Shown in pieces: positions 8,345-17,048 of a DNA stretch of 64,000 nt. The translations under genes and the position numbers were made by a program. This DNA is from [Clostridium] aerotolerans DSM 5434. GTDB taxonomy: Bacteria; Bacillota; Clostridia; Lachnospirales; Lachnospiraceae. Where the stretch lies: the NCBI RefSeq assembly GCF_000687555.1, contig NZ_JHWJ01000006.1, positions 62,001-126,000 of the forward strand. Direction: 5' to 3'. The first letter of the stretch is position 1; every line of letters starts with the position of its first letter. The notes below the pieces were generated by a model. It was not told the DNA's origin. It saw only the letters and a list, made by a program, of their open reading frames with translations, and searched no databases.

Positions 8345-9081
8345 CGCTTGTTACGGGAAGCTCCAGAGGAATTGGGAAAGTAATCGCTGAACAATTACTG
8401 TTAGAAGGCTATACGGTGTATCTTCATTATTGCATGAATGAGGAAATAGCAAAAAATACTTATATCGATTTTTTGAAACGGGATTTGAAAGCAAAGCTGA
8501 TTTGTTCTGATATATCAAATGAAGAGGAAATAAAGCAGATGTTTCAGAAAATTCAGGAAGAATCGGGGTATTTAGATGTACTTATAAACAATGCAGCAAC
8601 TGGAGTCCATAAGAACATTACAGATACCAGAAAGAGAGACTGGGATTTTACTTTTGAGGTAAATGCAAGAGGAACATTTCTCTGCAGCAAATATGCAGTT
8701 CCTTTGATGAAAGCAGGGACATCAAGATATAAAGCAATTGTGAATATTACCAGTACCGGTAGTCAAAGGTTCATTCCAGGATATTCACTCATAGGAGGTA
8801 CCAAAGCCTATATTGAAAATCTTACGAAGTATCTGGCATGTGAATTATCCGGCTATGGAATTAACGTAAATGCGGTTTCAGGAGGTTTGGTCGAAACAGA
8901 CTCTTTAAATTATTTTCAGGACAAAAAACTGGTAATGGAAGAGTTTATAAAGAGAGTTCCAGCGGGCCGCATGGTTTTACCGGAGGACATTGCAAATTTG
9001 GTATTAGTTCTTTGCGATTCAAAGTCTGAGATGATAAGAGGTCAGACAATTATTGTAGACGGTGGGGCATCTTTGGTTTGA
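8332..9081 (+). CDS. FabL-type enoyl-ACP reductase (SDR)
   Basis: The start is ATG 8332 (MEKVALVTGSSRGIG); it overlaps the KAS III gene by 13 bp. The 249-aa SDR looks like a ketoreductase at first sight, but the Tyr and Lys are spaced Tyr-x6-Lys (YSLIGGTK), as in enoyl reductases FabI and FabL. The sequence NVNAVSGGLVETDSL is the characteristic region of FabL. It would saturate 2-enoyl-ACP using NADPH. Together with the ketoreductase at 2998 and the hotdog proteins, the operon encodes a full reductive cycle. A ketoreductase role is less likely but not excluded. Confidence 0.75.
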   Translation: MEKVALVTGSSRGIGKVIAEQLLLEGYTVYLHYCMNEEIAKNTYIDFLKRDLKAKLICSDISNEEEIKQMFQKIQEESGYLDVLINNAATGVHKNITDTRKRDWDFTFEVNARGTFLCSKYAVPLMKAGTSRYKAIVNITSTGSQRFIPGYSLIGGTKAYIENLTKYLACELSGYGINVNAVSGGLVETDSLNYFQDKKLVMEEFIKRVPAGRMVLPEDIANLVLVLCDSKSEMIRGQTIIVDGGASLV

Positions 9082-9106
9082 AACTAAAACCCAGGAGGAG
9101 ATGAAT

Positions 9107-10750
9107 ATGAAATATAATAGCAAAAATGAAGTTTACACGGGAGGTAAAAGTTATCACGGCAAAAAGTCTCCATTTGATGTCTGGACAAGGGGGAATGTAG
9201 CGGAAGCCTTCCCCGATATCATGACACCCCTAAGCTGGTCGCTGTGGGGAGAGACCATGAATGAGCTGTTAAGAAATGCCTTCCGGTATTATTCGTTTTC
9301 ATCAGAGGTGAAAGAAAAGTGCTTTATTATGCTGAAAAATGGAAAGCTTTACTACAATATCGGATTGGTCAATCTGTACATGAAACGAATAGGCCTATTT
9401 TCTATGGACGAGATTGTCGGTGGAGAAACAGCATATAAAGAGAAGAAGCAAAAGAGACGAATTCATTGGCTCAAGTTTATGGTTCATTTACCCGGCAGTA
9501 TAAAAGCGGAAAAAAACAATGGGAAGCTGGAAGCAGAATCCCGTATAAAATGGAGAGAGTTTCATCGCTATCATAAAAAATGGGCTGAATTGGATTATAA
9601 TTCTATGAATTTAGATGAGCTTTTTCATTTATTCAAGGAAAGAATTGTCTATGGAAAAGCAAACATGCATTTACATACGGATGCGACAACCGCTGCATTT
9701 TCTAAAATGGCAATGCTCCAATGGAAGCTTGAGAAAAATGGTTATGATAATTCAAGCTTATTAAAGCTGGTAAATGATATTGAAGGGATTGAGATGGCAG
9801 AGATCAACCAGTATATGGAACTTTTAAAAAATATGATTGAGCCATTGGAACAAAAACAGCAGATCTTGGAATGTCTGAAACATGAAAACTGGAAACAGTC
9901 CTTGCTGGATTCAGGCTTTACACAGGTCAGCCATTTTATTGAGGATAATATTATCGGCAATTATGGTCATCGGGGAAAGAATGAGCTGGAAATAAAAGAA
10001 CCATACTGGGCTGAAAATCCCCGTATGCTTTTAAATATGATAATTGAAAGATGTGAGAATAAAGAAGCTTACAGGTCAAAAGAACAGGAAAAAATAAATG
10101 TAGAGGATAAGAAGTTCGGGAAATTAATCGGGCAGGCCAGAACCTTTACCATGCTGAGAGAAAATAATAAGCATTATTTGTATTTTATTATCGCAGAGAT
10201 CAAAAGAATCATAAGAATATTGAATACAAAATTATGCAGCACCATACCCCAAATGGAGCAGGATGACATTTATTTTATGGAATATGAGGAGCTGGGCCGG
10301 CTGATTGGGGATATTTCTGAGTTTGAGAAAATAAAAGCAAATGTCACCGTAAGAAAGAAGATATATTCTGAATTCCGGCTAAACAGTGACGAACCTGAAA
10401 CAAAAACACCAGCAAAGAAAGTGCTTCGGGGAATACCGGCCTGCTATGGACGGATAATGGGAAAGGTAAAGGTAATAAATCAGGATTATGCCGGGGACAT
10501 AAAAAAGGGAGATATTATTGTGATAAAATCCCTTGATATTAGCTGGACTCCTTTGTTTTCCGTTGCAGGCGGCCTGGTTACTGAACTTGGAGGAATCTTG
10601 TCACATGCCGCTATTATAGCAAGAGAATACAATATACCTACCATTGTTAATGTAGAGAATGCTACTTCCATCTTAAAGAATGGAGACCAGATCATATTAG
10701 ACGGTGAAACCGGAGTAATCCATTATGATAAAACTATTTCTACTTCATAA
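9107..10750 (+). CDS. Rifampin-phosphotransferase-like protein, substrate-binding plus phosphohistidine domains
   Basis: The start is ATG 9107, 8 nt after AGGAGG; an earlier ATG at 9101 is too close to it. The 547-aa protein has a helical N-terminal part with RGNVAEAFPDIMTPLSWSLW, as in the middle domain of rifampin phosphotransferases. It ends in a PEP-utilising swivelling domain, GGILSHAAIIAREYNIPT, with the phosphocarrier His near residue 500. The N-terminal ATP-grasp domain of that family is missing here but is encoded separately at 13,288, so the two products probably form one enzyme. Such enzymes transfer the beta-phosphate of ATP, via His, to a hydroxyl of a small molecule. The substrate is unknown; the PKS product is the obvious candidate. 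Confidence 0.75.
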   Translation: MKYNSKNEVYTGGKSYHGKKSPFDVWTRGNVAEAFPDIMTPLSWSLWGETMNELLRNAFRYYSFSSEVKEKCFIMLKNGKLYYNIGLVNLYMKRIGLFSMDEIVGGETAYKEKKQKRRIHWLKFMVHLPGSIKAEKNNGKLEAESRIKWREFHRYHKKWAELDYNSMNLDELFHLFKERIVYGKANMHLHTDATTAAFSKMAMLQWKLEKNGYDNSSLLKLVNDIEGIEMAEINQYMELLKNMIEPLEQKQQILECLKHENWKQSLLDSGFTQVSHFIEDNIIGNYGHRGKNELEIKEPYWAENPRMLLNMIIERCENKEAYRSKEQEKINVEDKKFGKLIGQARTFTMLRENNKHYLYFIIAEIKRIIRILNTKLCSTIPQMEQDDIYFMEYEELGRLIGDISEFEKIKANVTVRKKIYSEFRLNSDEPETKTPAKKVLRGIPACYGRIMGKVKVINQDYAGDIKKGDIIVIKSLDISWTPLFSVAGGLVTELGGILSHAAIIAREYNIPTIVNVENATSILKNGDQIILDGETGVIHYDKTISTS

Positions 10751-11225
10751 AAATGTGTATTCCTATCAGTCGGTCCTCCGTATGGTTCATTCCATCGATG
10801 CCAGGGGAATTGTGATTTATAATAAGAAAGGACAGGCTGTCATTAAAGAGGCGGATCTATTTCTTAGTATTTCTCATTCCGGCCAGTGGGCGGTAATCGG
10901 TATAGGAGAAGAGAAGATTGGAGTCGATATCCAGCATTATAAAGTTAAGAGCAGGGACTTTATAGAATATGTAACCGGTGAAACTGGCATATCAGTGCCG
11001 ATGTTTAGTAAAATATGGTCCATTAAGGAAAGCTTTGTTAAATGGCTGGGCACTGGCTGGGTAGGAATAGAACCCAATGAAATTTACATAGACTTTAATT
11101 TGCAAAAGGTATACAGCAAAACAGAGACAGCCTATTTTATTACCTCTGAGATATTTGAATCTTATGTTGTTTGTATATGCAGTGAATTATCATCTATTCT
11201 GAAAGAAAGGATCAGGTTTGAATGA
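10725..11225 (+). CDS. 4'-phosphopantetheinyl transferase (short Sfp-type)
   Basis: The 166-aa protein carries the PPTase signatures: FLSISHSGQWAVIGIG, then KIGVDIQ with the Mg-binding Asp, and FSKIWSIKESFVKWLG, the W-(S/T)-x-K-E-(S/A)-x-x-K motif. Sfp itself is about 220 residues, so this is a short version. It would convert the operon's ACP (Ser39 of the 3759 product) to the holo form. It overlaps the phosphotransferase gene by 26 bp and the following KS gene by 4 bp. A second, longer PPTase is encoded at 45,051. Confidence 0.85.
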   Translation: MIKLFLLHKNVYSYQSVLRMVHSIDARGIVIYNKKGQAVIKEADLFLSISHSGQWAVIGIGEEKIGVDIQHYKVKSRDFIEYVTGETGISVPMFSKIWSIKESFVKWLGTGWVGIEPNEIYIDFNLQKVYSKTETAYFITSEIFESYVVCICSELSSILKERIRFE

Positions 11226-12394
11226 GTAATCGTGTCTTTATAACGGGAATGGGTATGATATCACCCCTTGGTGATGATGTAGATGGGAACTGGAAAAGTC
11301 TGATACAAAGAACAAACCATTTTGTGCCCTATCAGCTGTTTAAGGGAAAGGGCAAAAAGATGGAAGAATTCTATGTCGGAAGGGTTTCGTGCAGTTTGGA
11401 ACAAGAAAAATACAGTAAATTAGCGGAAGACGCTTTGGTTCAGGCAATTCACGATTCAGGAATCAACCCAGAGGAAAACCAGGGGAGATGCGCATTGATA
11501 ATAGGCAGCAGCTTAGGAAACAGCGAATACATGTCTCAAAACACATCTGATCGGTACTGCAAGCTGCAATTAGAGGAAGTATTACCTGAAGTTCTTGCTC
11601 ATAAATTGGCTGAAAAATATTTTGTGAATTCCATTGTAATGGTGATAAACAGTGCCTGTTCCTCCTCATCCAATGCAATAGGGAAAGCATACCGTCTGAT
11701 TAAGAACGATAGGATTGACTGCGCTTATGTAATCGGTATCGATTCTGTGCTTTCAGACATAGGTCTGGCCAGCTTTTCTGCTTTAGGAGTACTTAGCAGT
11801 GATGAATCAATGAGACCGTTTGATGTTCATCATAACGGATTTATTCTAAGTGAAGGATCCGGGGCTTTAATATTGCAGCGAGAAGATCACATAAAAGAAG
11901 GTCATTTAAACGATTGTACGGAAATTATCGGGTATGGTGCCAGTTGTGATGCATATCACATCGTCGCTCCTGACGGGAAAGGTGAGGGAGCTGCATTGTC
12001 CATGAAGAAGGCGCTAAAGGATGCAGGGATTCAATCCGAAGAAGTAGACTATATCAATTGCCATGGGACCGGAACGAAGCTAAATGATGAATCGGAATAC
12101 AATGCAATGGAGCTGATTTTCAATCATTCGGTCTATGCAAGCTCAACCAAAGGAATGACAGGTCATTTACTGGGTGCTTGTGGAATAATAGAAACGATTT
12201 TTTCATGTCTGTCAATGAAACATAGCTTGATTCCGGGTACCGTGAATTTAAAAGATCCCATAAAAAACAATCACATTCGATTGCTGTCTGAAAATCTGCA
12301 GATAAAGTTAAATGTTGTAATGAATAACACATTTGCTTTTGGAGGACAGAATGCATCTCTGATACTAAAGAAGTGGGAAGGAGAATCTATTTGA
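11222..12394 (+). CDS. Second KAS II-type ketosynthase
   Basis: The 390-aa KAS II-type protein has all three catalytic residues: Cys146 in NSACSSSSNA, His in NCHGTGT and His in KGMTGHLLGACG. FAFGGQNAS is near the C-terminus. It begins VFITGMGMISPLGDD. It overlaps the PPTase gene by 4 bp and the next, degenerate ketosynthase-like gene at the sequence TTGA, so this looks like a second KS/CLF pair in the operon. A division of labour between early and late chain extension, as in some polyene systems, is possible but not shown. Confidence 0.9.
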   Translation: MSNRVFITGMGMISPLGDDVDGNWKSLIQRTNHFVPYQLFKGKGKKMEEFYVGRVSCSLEQEKYSKLAEDALVQAIHDSGINPEENQGRCALIIGSSLGNSEYMSQNTSDRYCKLQLEEVLPEVLAHKLAEKYFVNSIVMVINSACSSSSNAIGKAYRLIKNDRIDCAYVIGIDSVLSDIGLASFSALGVLSSDESMRPFDVHHNGFILSEGSGALILQREDHIKEGHLNDCTEIIGYGASCDAYHIVAPDGKGEGAALSMKKALKDAGIQSEEVDYINCHGTGTKLNDESEYNAMELIFNHSVYASSTKGMTGHLLGACGIIETIFSCLSMKHSLIPGTVNLKDPIKNNHIRLLSENLQIKLNVVMNNTFAFGGQNASLILKKWEGESI

Positions 12395-13254
12395 ATCGTA
12401 TATTTATTAAAGATATCGTCTGCCTTTATCCGGATGAGGTCAGCGGTTGCATAGATACAAATTTGTTACTGCTTCCCAGGGAAAAAAGAAAGCTTGACCG
12501 ATATTCTCAAATATCATTAGCAATCTCCAAAAAGATACATGAATGTAACCCGGATTTTTTTGAACATGGGGAAGATATTTCTGTTTTATCAGCAACCTGC
12601 TTTGGGGCCATGAATACAATAACCGATGAAGTCGCAAGGTACCATGAAACAGGATTGGTATCACCTGTTTTTATCACTAAAATACTTTCCAATATGCAAG
12701 CTGCCGTTATTGCAATTGCATTGCAGCTAAAAGGTGCTAATTATACGGTATCAACAGGTGTAAACTCATCCTGTGATGCTGTGATAGACGGATATGAGCT
12801 AATCATGGAAAACAGAGAAGGCCGGGTATTGGTTGTTAGCAGTGATTCCTGCGATGGTGAATTTGGAGCAGCGGTACATGGAAATTACTGTCAGGATGAT
12901 GTGAAAGACTTTGGTGAGTGCGGAGCCGCATTATTGCTGGACTCACAGTCTGGAAATGGGGCCTTAGGGGAAATAACAGAGATACAGAGAGGGATTCTTC
13001 ATCAGCACGAAAGTATCTTTAAAAGGTTACATATAGATGTTGAGAAGAAGGAGAATGGAAGTCATGGTATCTACCTTAGAGAATCCAGGAAGCAGATTAT
13101 TGATCTCCCGTTTTCCTCTGGCTCCCAAACAATTTTTGATATAAAAAAAGGAATTGAATATTGCAGAGATAATAAGGATAAGGAGTTCATTGTTTATACC
13201 ATTTCAAAGAAGATGATATATAGTGCAATTACCATTAAGTGCGTCCCAAATTAA
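12391..13254 (+). CDS. Truncated, Cys-less ketosynthase homologue
   Basis: The likely start is TTG 12391, 7 nt after AAGGAG and overlapping the previous stop; a GTG at 12373 would lie upstream of that element. The 287-aa product keeps the thiolase-fold N-terminal half. VSTGVNSSCDAV aligns with the KS active-site helix, with Val in the position of the Cys. The C-terminal half is shortened and neither NAHGTST nor the second His motif is present. It is probably a non-catalytic partner of the KS at 11,222, perhaps a minimal chain-length factor. A decaying gene is the alternative, although the reading frame is intact. Confidence 0.65.
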   Translation: MNRIFIKDIVCLYPDEVSGCIDTNLLLLPREKRKLDRYSQISLAISKKIHECNPDFFEHGEDISVLSATCFGAMNTITDEVARYHETGLVSPVFITKILSNMQAAVIAIALQLKGANYTVSTGVNSSCDAVIDGYELIMENREGRVLVVSSDSCDGEFGAAVHGNYCQDDVKDFGECGAALLLDSQSGNGALGEITEIQRGILHQHESIFKRLHIDVEKKENGSHGIYLRESRKQIIDLPFSSGSQTIFDIKKGIEYCRDNKDKEFIVYTISKKMIYSAITIKCVPN

Positions 13255-13287
13255 TTACTTTCAGGATAATGAGGAGATTTATGACGT

Positions 13288-14229
13288 ATGTATGTTAGGA
13301 ACTTAAAGGAGTTAAATATTCGTGACAATATAAATGTTGGCGGCAAGGCTGCAAATCTTGGAGAATTACACTCGTTAAAGGTTAATATTCCAATGGGATT
13401 TTGCATTACCTACAATGCATATGAAGACTTTATTAAGGAAAACGGAATTAATGAATCTATAAAGCGTTACTTAAGTGAAAATTTGAATGGAAAGATATCT
13501 CTGAAAGAGTGCAGCCAATGCATCTTAGAAAGTTTTTTACATGGAAACATACCCATTCCTATAAAAATAGAAATTATAAAGGAATACAGGGCTCTGGGAA
13601 AAAAAGCATGTGTAGCGGTAAGATCCTCCGCTAATATGGAAGACAGGAAGGATGCAAGTTTCGCAGGGCAGCAGGATACCTATTTAAATATCTCCGGAGA
13701 TTTTAATGTTTTTCAACATGTGAAAAAATGCTGGGCCTCCCTCTGGTCACCGAGAGCAATCGATTACAGAAGGAAAAATAATTTTGAAGATAATCCTATT
13801 CAGATGGCGGTTCTCATTCAAAAGATGATTTCTCCTGATGCAGCAGGCGTTGTCTTTACCTGCAATCCAATGAATGATCAAAAAGGAGAAGTGCTGGTCA
13901 ATTCAGCATACGGCTTGGGCGAGGCGGTTGCTTCCGGTACAGTTTCTCCAGATACATATGTTTATGATATGAACAAAAAAAGAATTATTTACAGACAAAA
14001 AGGAGGAAAAGAATATCGGTTTATTAATTCTGATAATGGCATAAAAAAGGTACTTAACAGCGGGAAATTGAAGCAGACTTATTCCTTAAATTATCTGAAT
14101 GTATTGAGACTTGTTAAGGTATGCAAAAAAATTGAAGGTAGATTTGGCTGTCCTCAGGATATTGAATGGGGAATTGTAAATGGAAAAATATATATTGTGC
14201 AATCAAGACCGATAACGAATCTAAGATAA
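13288..14229 (+). CDS. ATP-grasp (PEP synthase/PPDK N-terminal) domain protein
   Basis: The 313-aa protein is the stand-alone ATP-binding domain of the PEP synthase/rifampin phosphotransferase family. It has GGKAANLGEL near the start, VRSSANMEDRKDASFAGQQ, then QKMISPDAAGVVFTCNP, and NSAYGLGEAVASG. It ends with IEWGIVNGKIYIVQSRPI, the normal end of this domain. It has no swivelling His domain; that is supplied by the product of 9107 in the same operon. Two-protein enzymes of this kind are known, for example phenylphosphate synthase. It should take ATP to form the phosphohistidine on its partner. Confidence 0.82.
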   Translation: MYVRNLKELNIRDNINVGGKAANLGELHSLKVNIPMGFCITYNAYEDFIKENGINESIKRYLSENLNGKISLKECSQCILESFLHGNIPIPIKIEIIKEYRALGKKACVAVRSSANMEDRKDASFAGQQDTYLNISGDFNVFQHVKKCWASLWSPRAIDYRRKNNFEDNPIQMAVLIQKMISPDAAGVVFTCNPMNDQKGEVLVNSAYGLGEAVASGTVSPDTYVYDMNKKRIIYRQKGGKEYRFINSDNGIKKVLNSGKLKQTYSLNYLNVLRLVKVCKKIEGRFGCPQDIEWGIVNGKIYIVQSRPITNLR

Positions 14230-14320
14230 ATGAGAAAATTACAATAAGTTAAGGAATTTTTACATGCTGTTATTTATGAAGATAAAACAGGATAACCTAT
14301 AACCTACGGAGGTGAATAGG

Positions 14321-15037
14321 ATGAATATTGGGTTTTATACAAAAGATGTTAGTTTCATGAGCTCAGTCAATAAAGTGGTACATACCATAATCAAATATAA
14401 ATATTCCCCGTTGGAGCTAAATGTCTGGGAGGATATTAAGAGCGCATTATTTTTAATTGACGAAGAGTATTGTGATGGTTTTATCATAGATATTACAAAT
14501 AACACCAGGGAAGAGTCATGTGGATTTATATCAAAGCTCATTCAACACTATCCTCATACAAAAATAATCGTTTTAATTGATAATTTGGAATGTATCGACT
14601 GGTTCTTAAAATATAAAATATTTAAATATATGTCCAAAAAAAATATAATAAAGGAATTGGAAACCATACTGTCCATTCTGCATCATAGTGTTGCTGGCAG
14701 AAAAAACAGAACACTTGAATTGGTAACAAAGAAAAGATATGATAAAATTTATTTTAATGATATTTTGTATATTAACCGGGAAGGTAAAAATGTAAAAATA
14801 TTTACTGCGGACAATCGATGCGTGACTTATCGTATGAGTTTACTGCACATTTATGAAAAATTAGATGAAAAGACCTTTATCTATGTAGATAAAGGTTGTA
14901 TCGTGAACAGTTCTTTTGTAAGTGAGTTTACGGCTCAACAGTTGCAGTTGATCAATGGTACTAAATTACCTGTTAGCAGAGATGGGATTAAAAGACTATC
15001 AAAGTTGCTTGAATTTAATCATGTTTTAACCAATTAG
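14321..15037 (+). CDS. LytTR-domain transcriptional regulator, receiver-like N-terminus
   Basis: The start is ATG 14321, 8 nt after GGAGG; a GTG at 14312 overlaps that element. The 238-aa protein has a receiver-like N-terminal half (FIIDITNN holds the candidate phospho-Asp, and a Lys is in YMSKKNI). The usual Thr/Ser position is poorly conserved, so phosphorylation is uncertain. The C-terminal half is a LytTR DNA-binding domain with DILYINREGKNVKIF and VDKGCIVNSSFV. No histidine kinase is next to it. It is 91 bp after the last biosynthetic gene and may activate the operon through the tandem repeat at 1885-1915. Confidence 0.82.
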   Translation: MNIGFYTKDVSFMSSVNKVVHTIIKYKYSPLELNVWEDIKSALFLIDEEYCDGFIIDITNNTREESCGFISKLIQHYPHTKIIVLIDNLECIDWFLKYKIFKYMSKKNIIKELETILSILHHSVAGRKNRTLELVTKKRYDKIYFNDILYINREGKNVKIFTADNRCVTYRMSLLHIYEKLDEKTFIYVDKGCIVNSSFVSEFTAQQLQLINGTKLPVSRDGIKRLSKLLEFNHVLTN

Positions 15038-15063
15038 ATATCATAAGTTTCATTCGTTAAGTA

Positions 15064-15663
15064 TTACTTGAATGCGGCATCCATTTTCTGCTTTTTCATA
15101 ACAAAATATTCCATATTTCTATCTATATCAGCGATTATCTCTATCACCTGATCCATAGGATATGTGAAATTAGATTCTACCCATTTGCTGATGATAGCCA
15201 GGCAGCCCTGAACATGATAGCGGACTTTAAATTTCAATTCTTCACTGATTTCAGAATACTGCCATTCCTTACACCAGGTTTCCATGCATTTTTCCTCGAA
15301 TAAATCATTCAGACGGATCACAAAGCTTCCTTCCCCGTTTGTACTAAATAACATATGGCATATTTGCTTATTCTCCATAATGTATTCAAATATAATTTTA
15401 TAAAAATGGACAGGAGGCTGGGAATAGTTTAGCATAATCAAATCATTAAGCTCTGTAACTACCTCCTCCTCCATTTGTTCGTAGAGATCGTAGATGTCTT
15501 TATAATGGGCGTAAAAGGTGGCTCTGTGAATATCCACCTTATCCGTTAATTCCCGGACAGTTATATTACGAAGGTCTTTACGAACCATTAATTCAGCAAG
15601 ACCGTTTCTCAATGCTTTCTTTGTTTTTCTTACTCGTCTATCATCTTTCTCAATCCCAGGCAT
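15064..15663 (-). CDS. TetR/AcrR-family transcriptional regulator
   Basis: The 199-aa protein starts MPGIEKDDRRVRKTKKAL and carries the TetR helix-turn-helix NITVRELTDKVDIHRATFY at about residues 34-53. The C-terminal domain is of the clostridial type common in regulators of unknown ligand. It converges on the LytTR gene and is divergent from the GNAT gene at 15,990, so its target may be in the 326-bp region between 15,664 and 15,989. Confidence 0.85.
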   Translation of the reverse strand: MPGIEKDDRRVRKTKKALRNGLAELMVRKDLRNITVRELTDKVDIHRATFYAHYKDIYDLYEQMEEEVVTELNDLIMLNYSQPPVHFYKIIFEYIMENKQICHMLFSTNGEGSFVIRLNDLFEEKCMETWCKEWQYSEISEELKFKVRYHVQGCLAIISKWVESNFTYPMDQVIEIIADIDRNMEYFVMKKQKMDAAFK

Positions 15664-15989
15664 AAATGAATCCTTCTTTCCATAATTTTTGTTGTTACAT
15701 TGAATCGATAAACCTCATTATAGTGTAATGAAGAAAAACGACTCGAGTATAATTATAATACACCCGTATAGCTAAAACAATCCCTGTTTCCGACACTTTC
15801 GCATTATTCTGCCGTTTAGCAGACATTTAACGATGTAATTGAATATAGAAAAGCGACTATAGTTAGGATATTATACATATGAAAAGATAATAAATCGATG
15901 AAACGTTTTCTAGTTATGATTTGAAGTAAAGTAAATTTTTATGAATAGTTTGATCAAAATCAGAAAAATAATCTATAGGAGGAAAAAGA
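15664..15989. other. Divergent intergenic region between tetR and a GNAT gene
   Basis: This A/T-rich stretch contains short dyads such as TATAATTATA near 15,751, but no convincing operator. A possible + strand promoter, TTGAAG-N17-AATAGT near 15,920-15,950, would serve the GNAT gene, whose start has a good AGGAGG ribosome binding site. No open reading frame of note or RNA gene was seen. Confidence 0.3.
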
Positions 15990-16643
15990 ATGATACGTTA
16001 TAGAAGACCGAAATTAGAAGAATTAAAAGATATCGCAAGAATGTGTGCCTTAACATTTATCGATTATCCTATTTGTAATGATATAAAAAGCGGGTTCCCA
16101 AATGTAGATTCCTTTCTAGATTTTATGAATGATGTATATTATGTTTATATCAGGGCTTATTTTAGAAAGAGCGAGTTTTTTGTAGGTGAGGATGATGGGA
16201 AAGTGAAGAGCTTTGCTGTTTTGGTACGCCCTCGAAGCCCAGAGGTGGGGCTGGTGGATTACTTCCGATCTGGTGCACTCTTGTTATTAAAAAAAGTCAG
16301 CCTGCCAAGCCTATTAAGGTTTTTAAATGTTCTTGAACAAGGGCACAAACCATGCAGTGGAATTAAGGAGCACTCCTGGCTCCTGGAATCATTAGCAGTA
16401 GACAGATCCTTAAGAGGCCAGCAATTAGGGTCTAAAATGCTGAATGAATGCATAATACCGTATATAAAAGAACAAAGCATCGGCGACAAACCAGAAACAT
16501 TTATTACATTTACAAATACGGAAAGAAATAAAGAGTTTTATATAAAAAATGGGTTCTCCCAATTCGATTACAAAACAATACCGATGAAAGATTCGGCTAT
16601 TGGTAATTGGAGTTTCCGTATGACCATTAACCCAGGCTTGTAA
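15990..16643 (+). CDS. GNAT-family acetyltransferase
   Basis: The 217-aa protein has a GNAT fold: LLESLAVDRSLRGQQLGSK is the beta4/motif A region with the acetyl-CoA loop (RGQQLGSKM), and FTNTERNKEFYIKNGF is motif B. The substrate cannot be predicted. It stands alone behind AGGAGG and is followed by a terminator-like hairpin. Confidence 0.82.
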   Translation: MIRYRRPKLEELKDIARMCALTFIDYPICNDIKSGFPNVDSFLDFMNDVYYVYIRAYFRKSEFFVGEDDGKVKSFAVLVRPRSPEVGLVDYFRSGALLLLKKVSLPSLLRFLNVLEQGHKPCSGIKEHSWLLESLAVDRSLRGQQLGSKMLNECIIPYIKEQSIGDKPETFITFTNTERNKEFYIKNGFSQFDYKTIPMKDSAIGNWSFRMTINPGL

Positions 16644-16709
16644 ATCACAATTCAATACCAGATGTTATTACCAAAGCAGATATTTCATTTTATCTAAAAA
16701 TTTTATTAC

Positions 16710-16771
16710 ATGCTCCTATTAAGGTAGACGAGTGAATCAATAAAGCTTGTCACTTAAGTGGGAGCATTTTT
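16710..16771 (+). terminator. Long-loop terminator-like hairpin after the GNAT gene
   Basis: TGCTCC at about 16,711 pairs with GGAGCA at 16,761-16,766. TTAAG/CTTAA adds to the stem with a small internal mismatch, and the T run TTTTT follows. The loop is long and a competing GTGA/TCAC pairing exists within it, so the efficiency is uncertain. Confidence 0.45.
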
Positions 16772-16804
16772 ACGCAAATATTCGGATAAAAATTGAATTT
16801 ACTC

Positions 16805-16833
16805 TTGTAAGTATTAAAAAGCTGTAGTATAAT
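16805..16833 (+). promoter_or_regulatory. Sigma-A promoter for the PPOX-type gene
   Basis: TTGTAA (16,805-16,810) and a perfect TATAAT (16,828-16,833) are 17 bp apart. The leader to the next gene at 17,049 is about 205 nt. It contains a 12-codon ORF (ATG near 16,875), which I do not think is significant, and no RNA element that I recognise. Confidence 0.75.
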
Positions 16834-17048
16834 AAGAATAGAACATACATTCGATTTGGAGAAAAGTTATTCTATGAGTCACAAATACATAATGATTTCC
16901 CTTCTAATTTAAGTAACGCAATCCCCCAGATAAAACAGACCCATAAGAAATCTGCTGATAGTAATATAAGATTAATAAGTGGAAAATCAAAAATCTCATT
17001 CAGTTCGGATAGATTTTCAGATTATATTATTTTAAGGAGGATATAAAG

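Noticed and set aside
16875-16913. A 12-codon ORF in the leader of the PPOX-type gene, possibly an attenuator peptide
   Set aside because: The Shine-Dalgarno-like GGAGA is far from the ATG, and no alternative stem-loops that would couple it to the downstream gene were seen.
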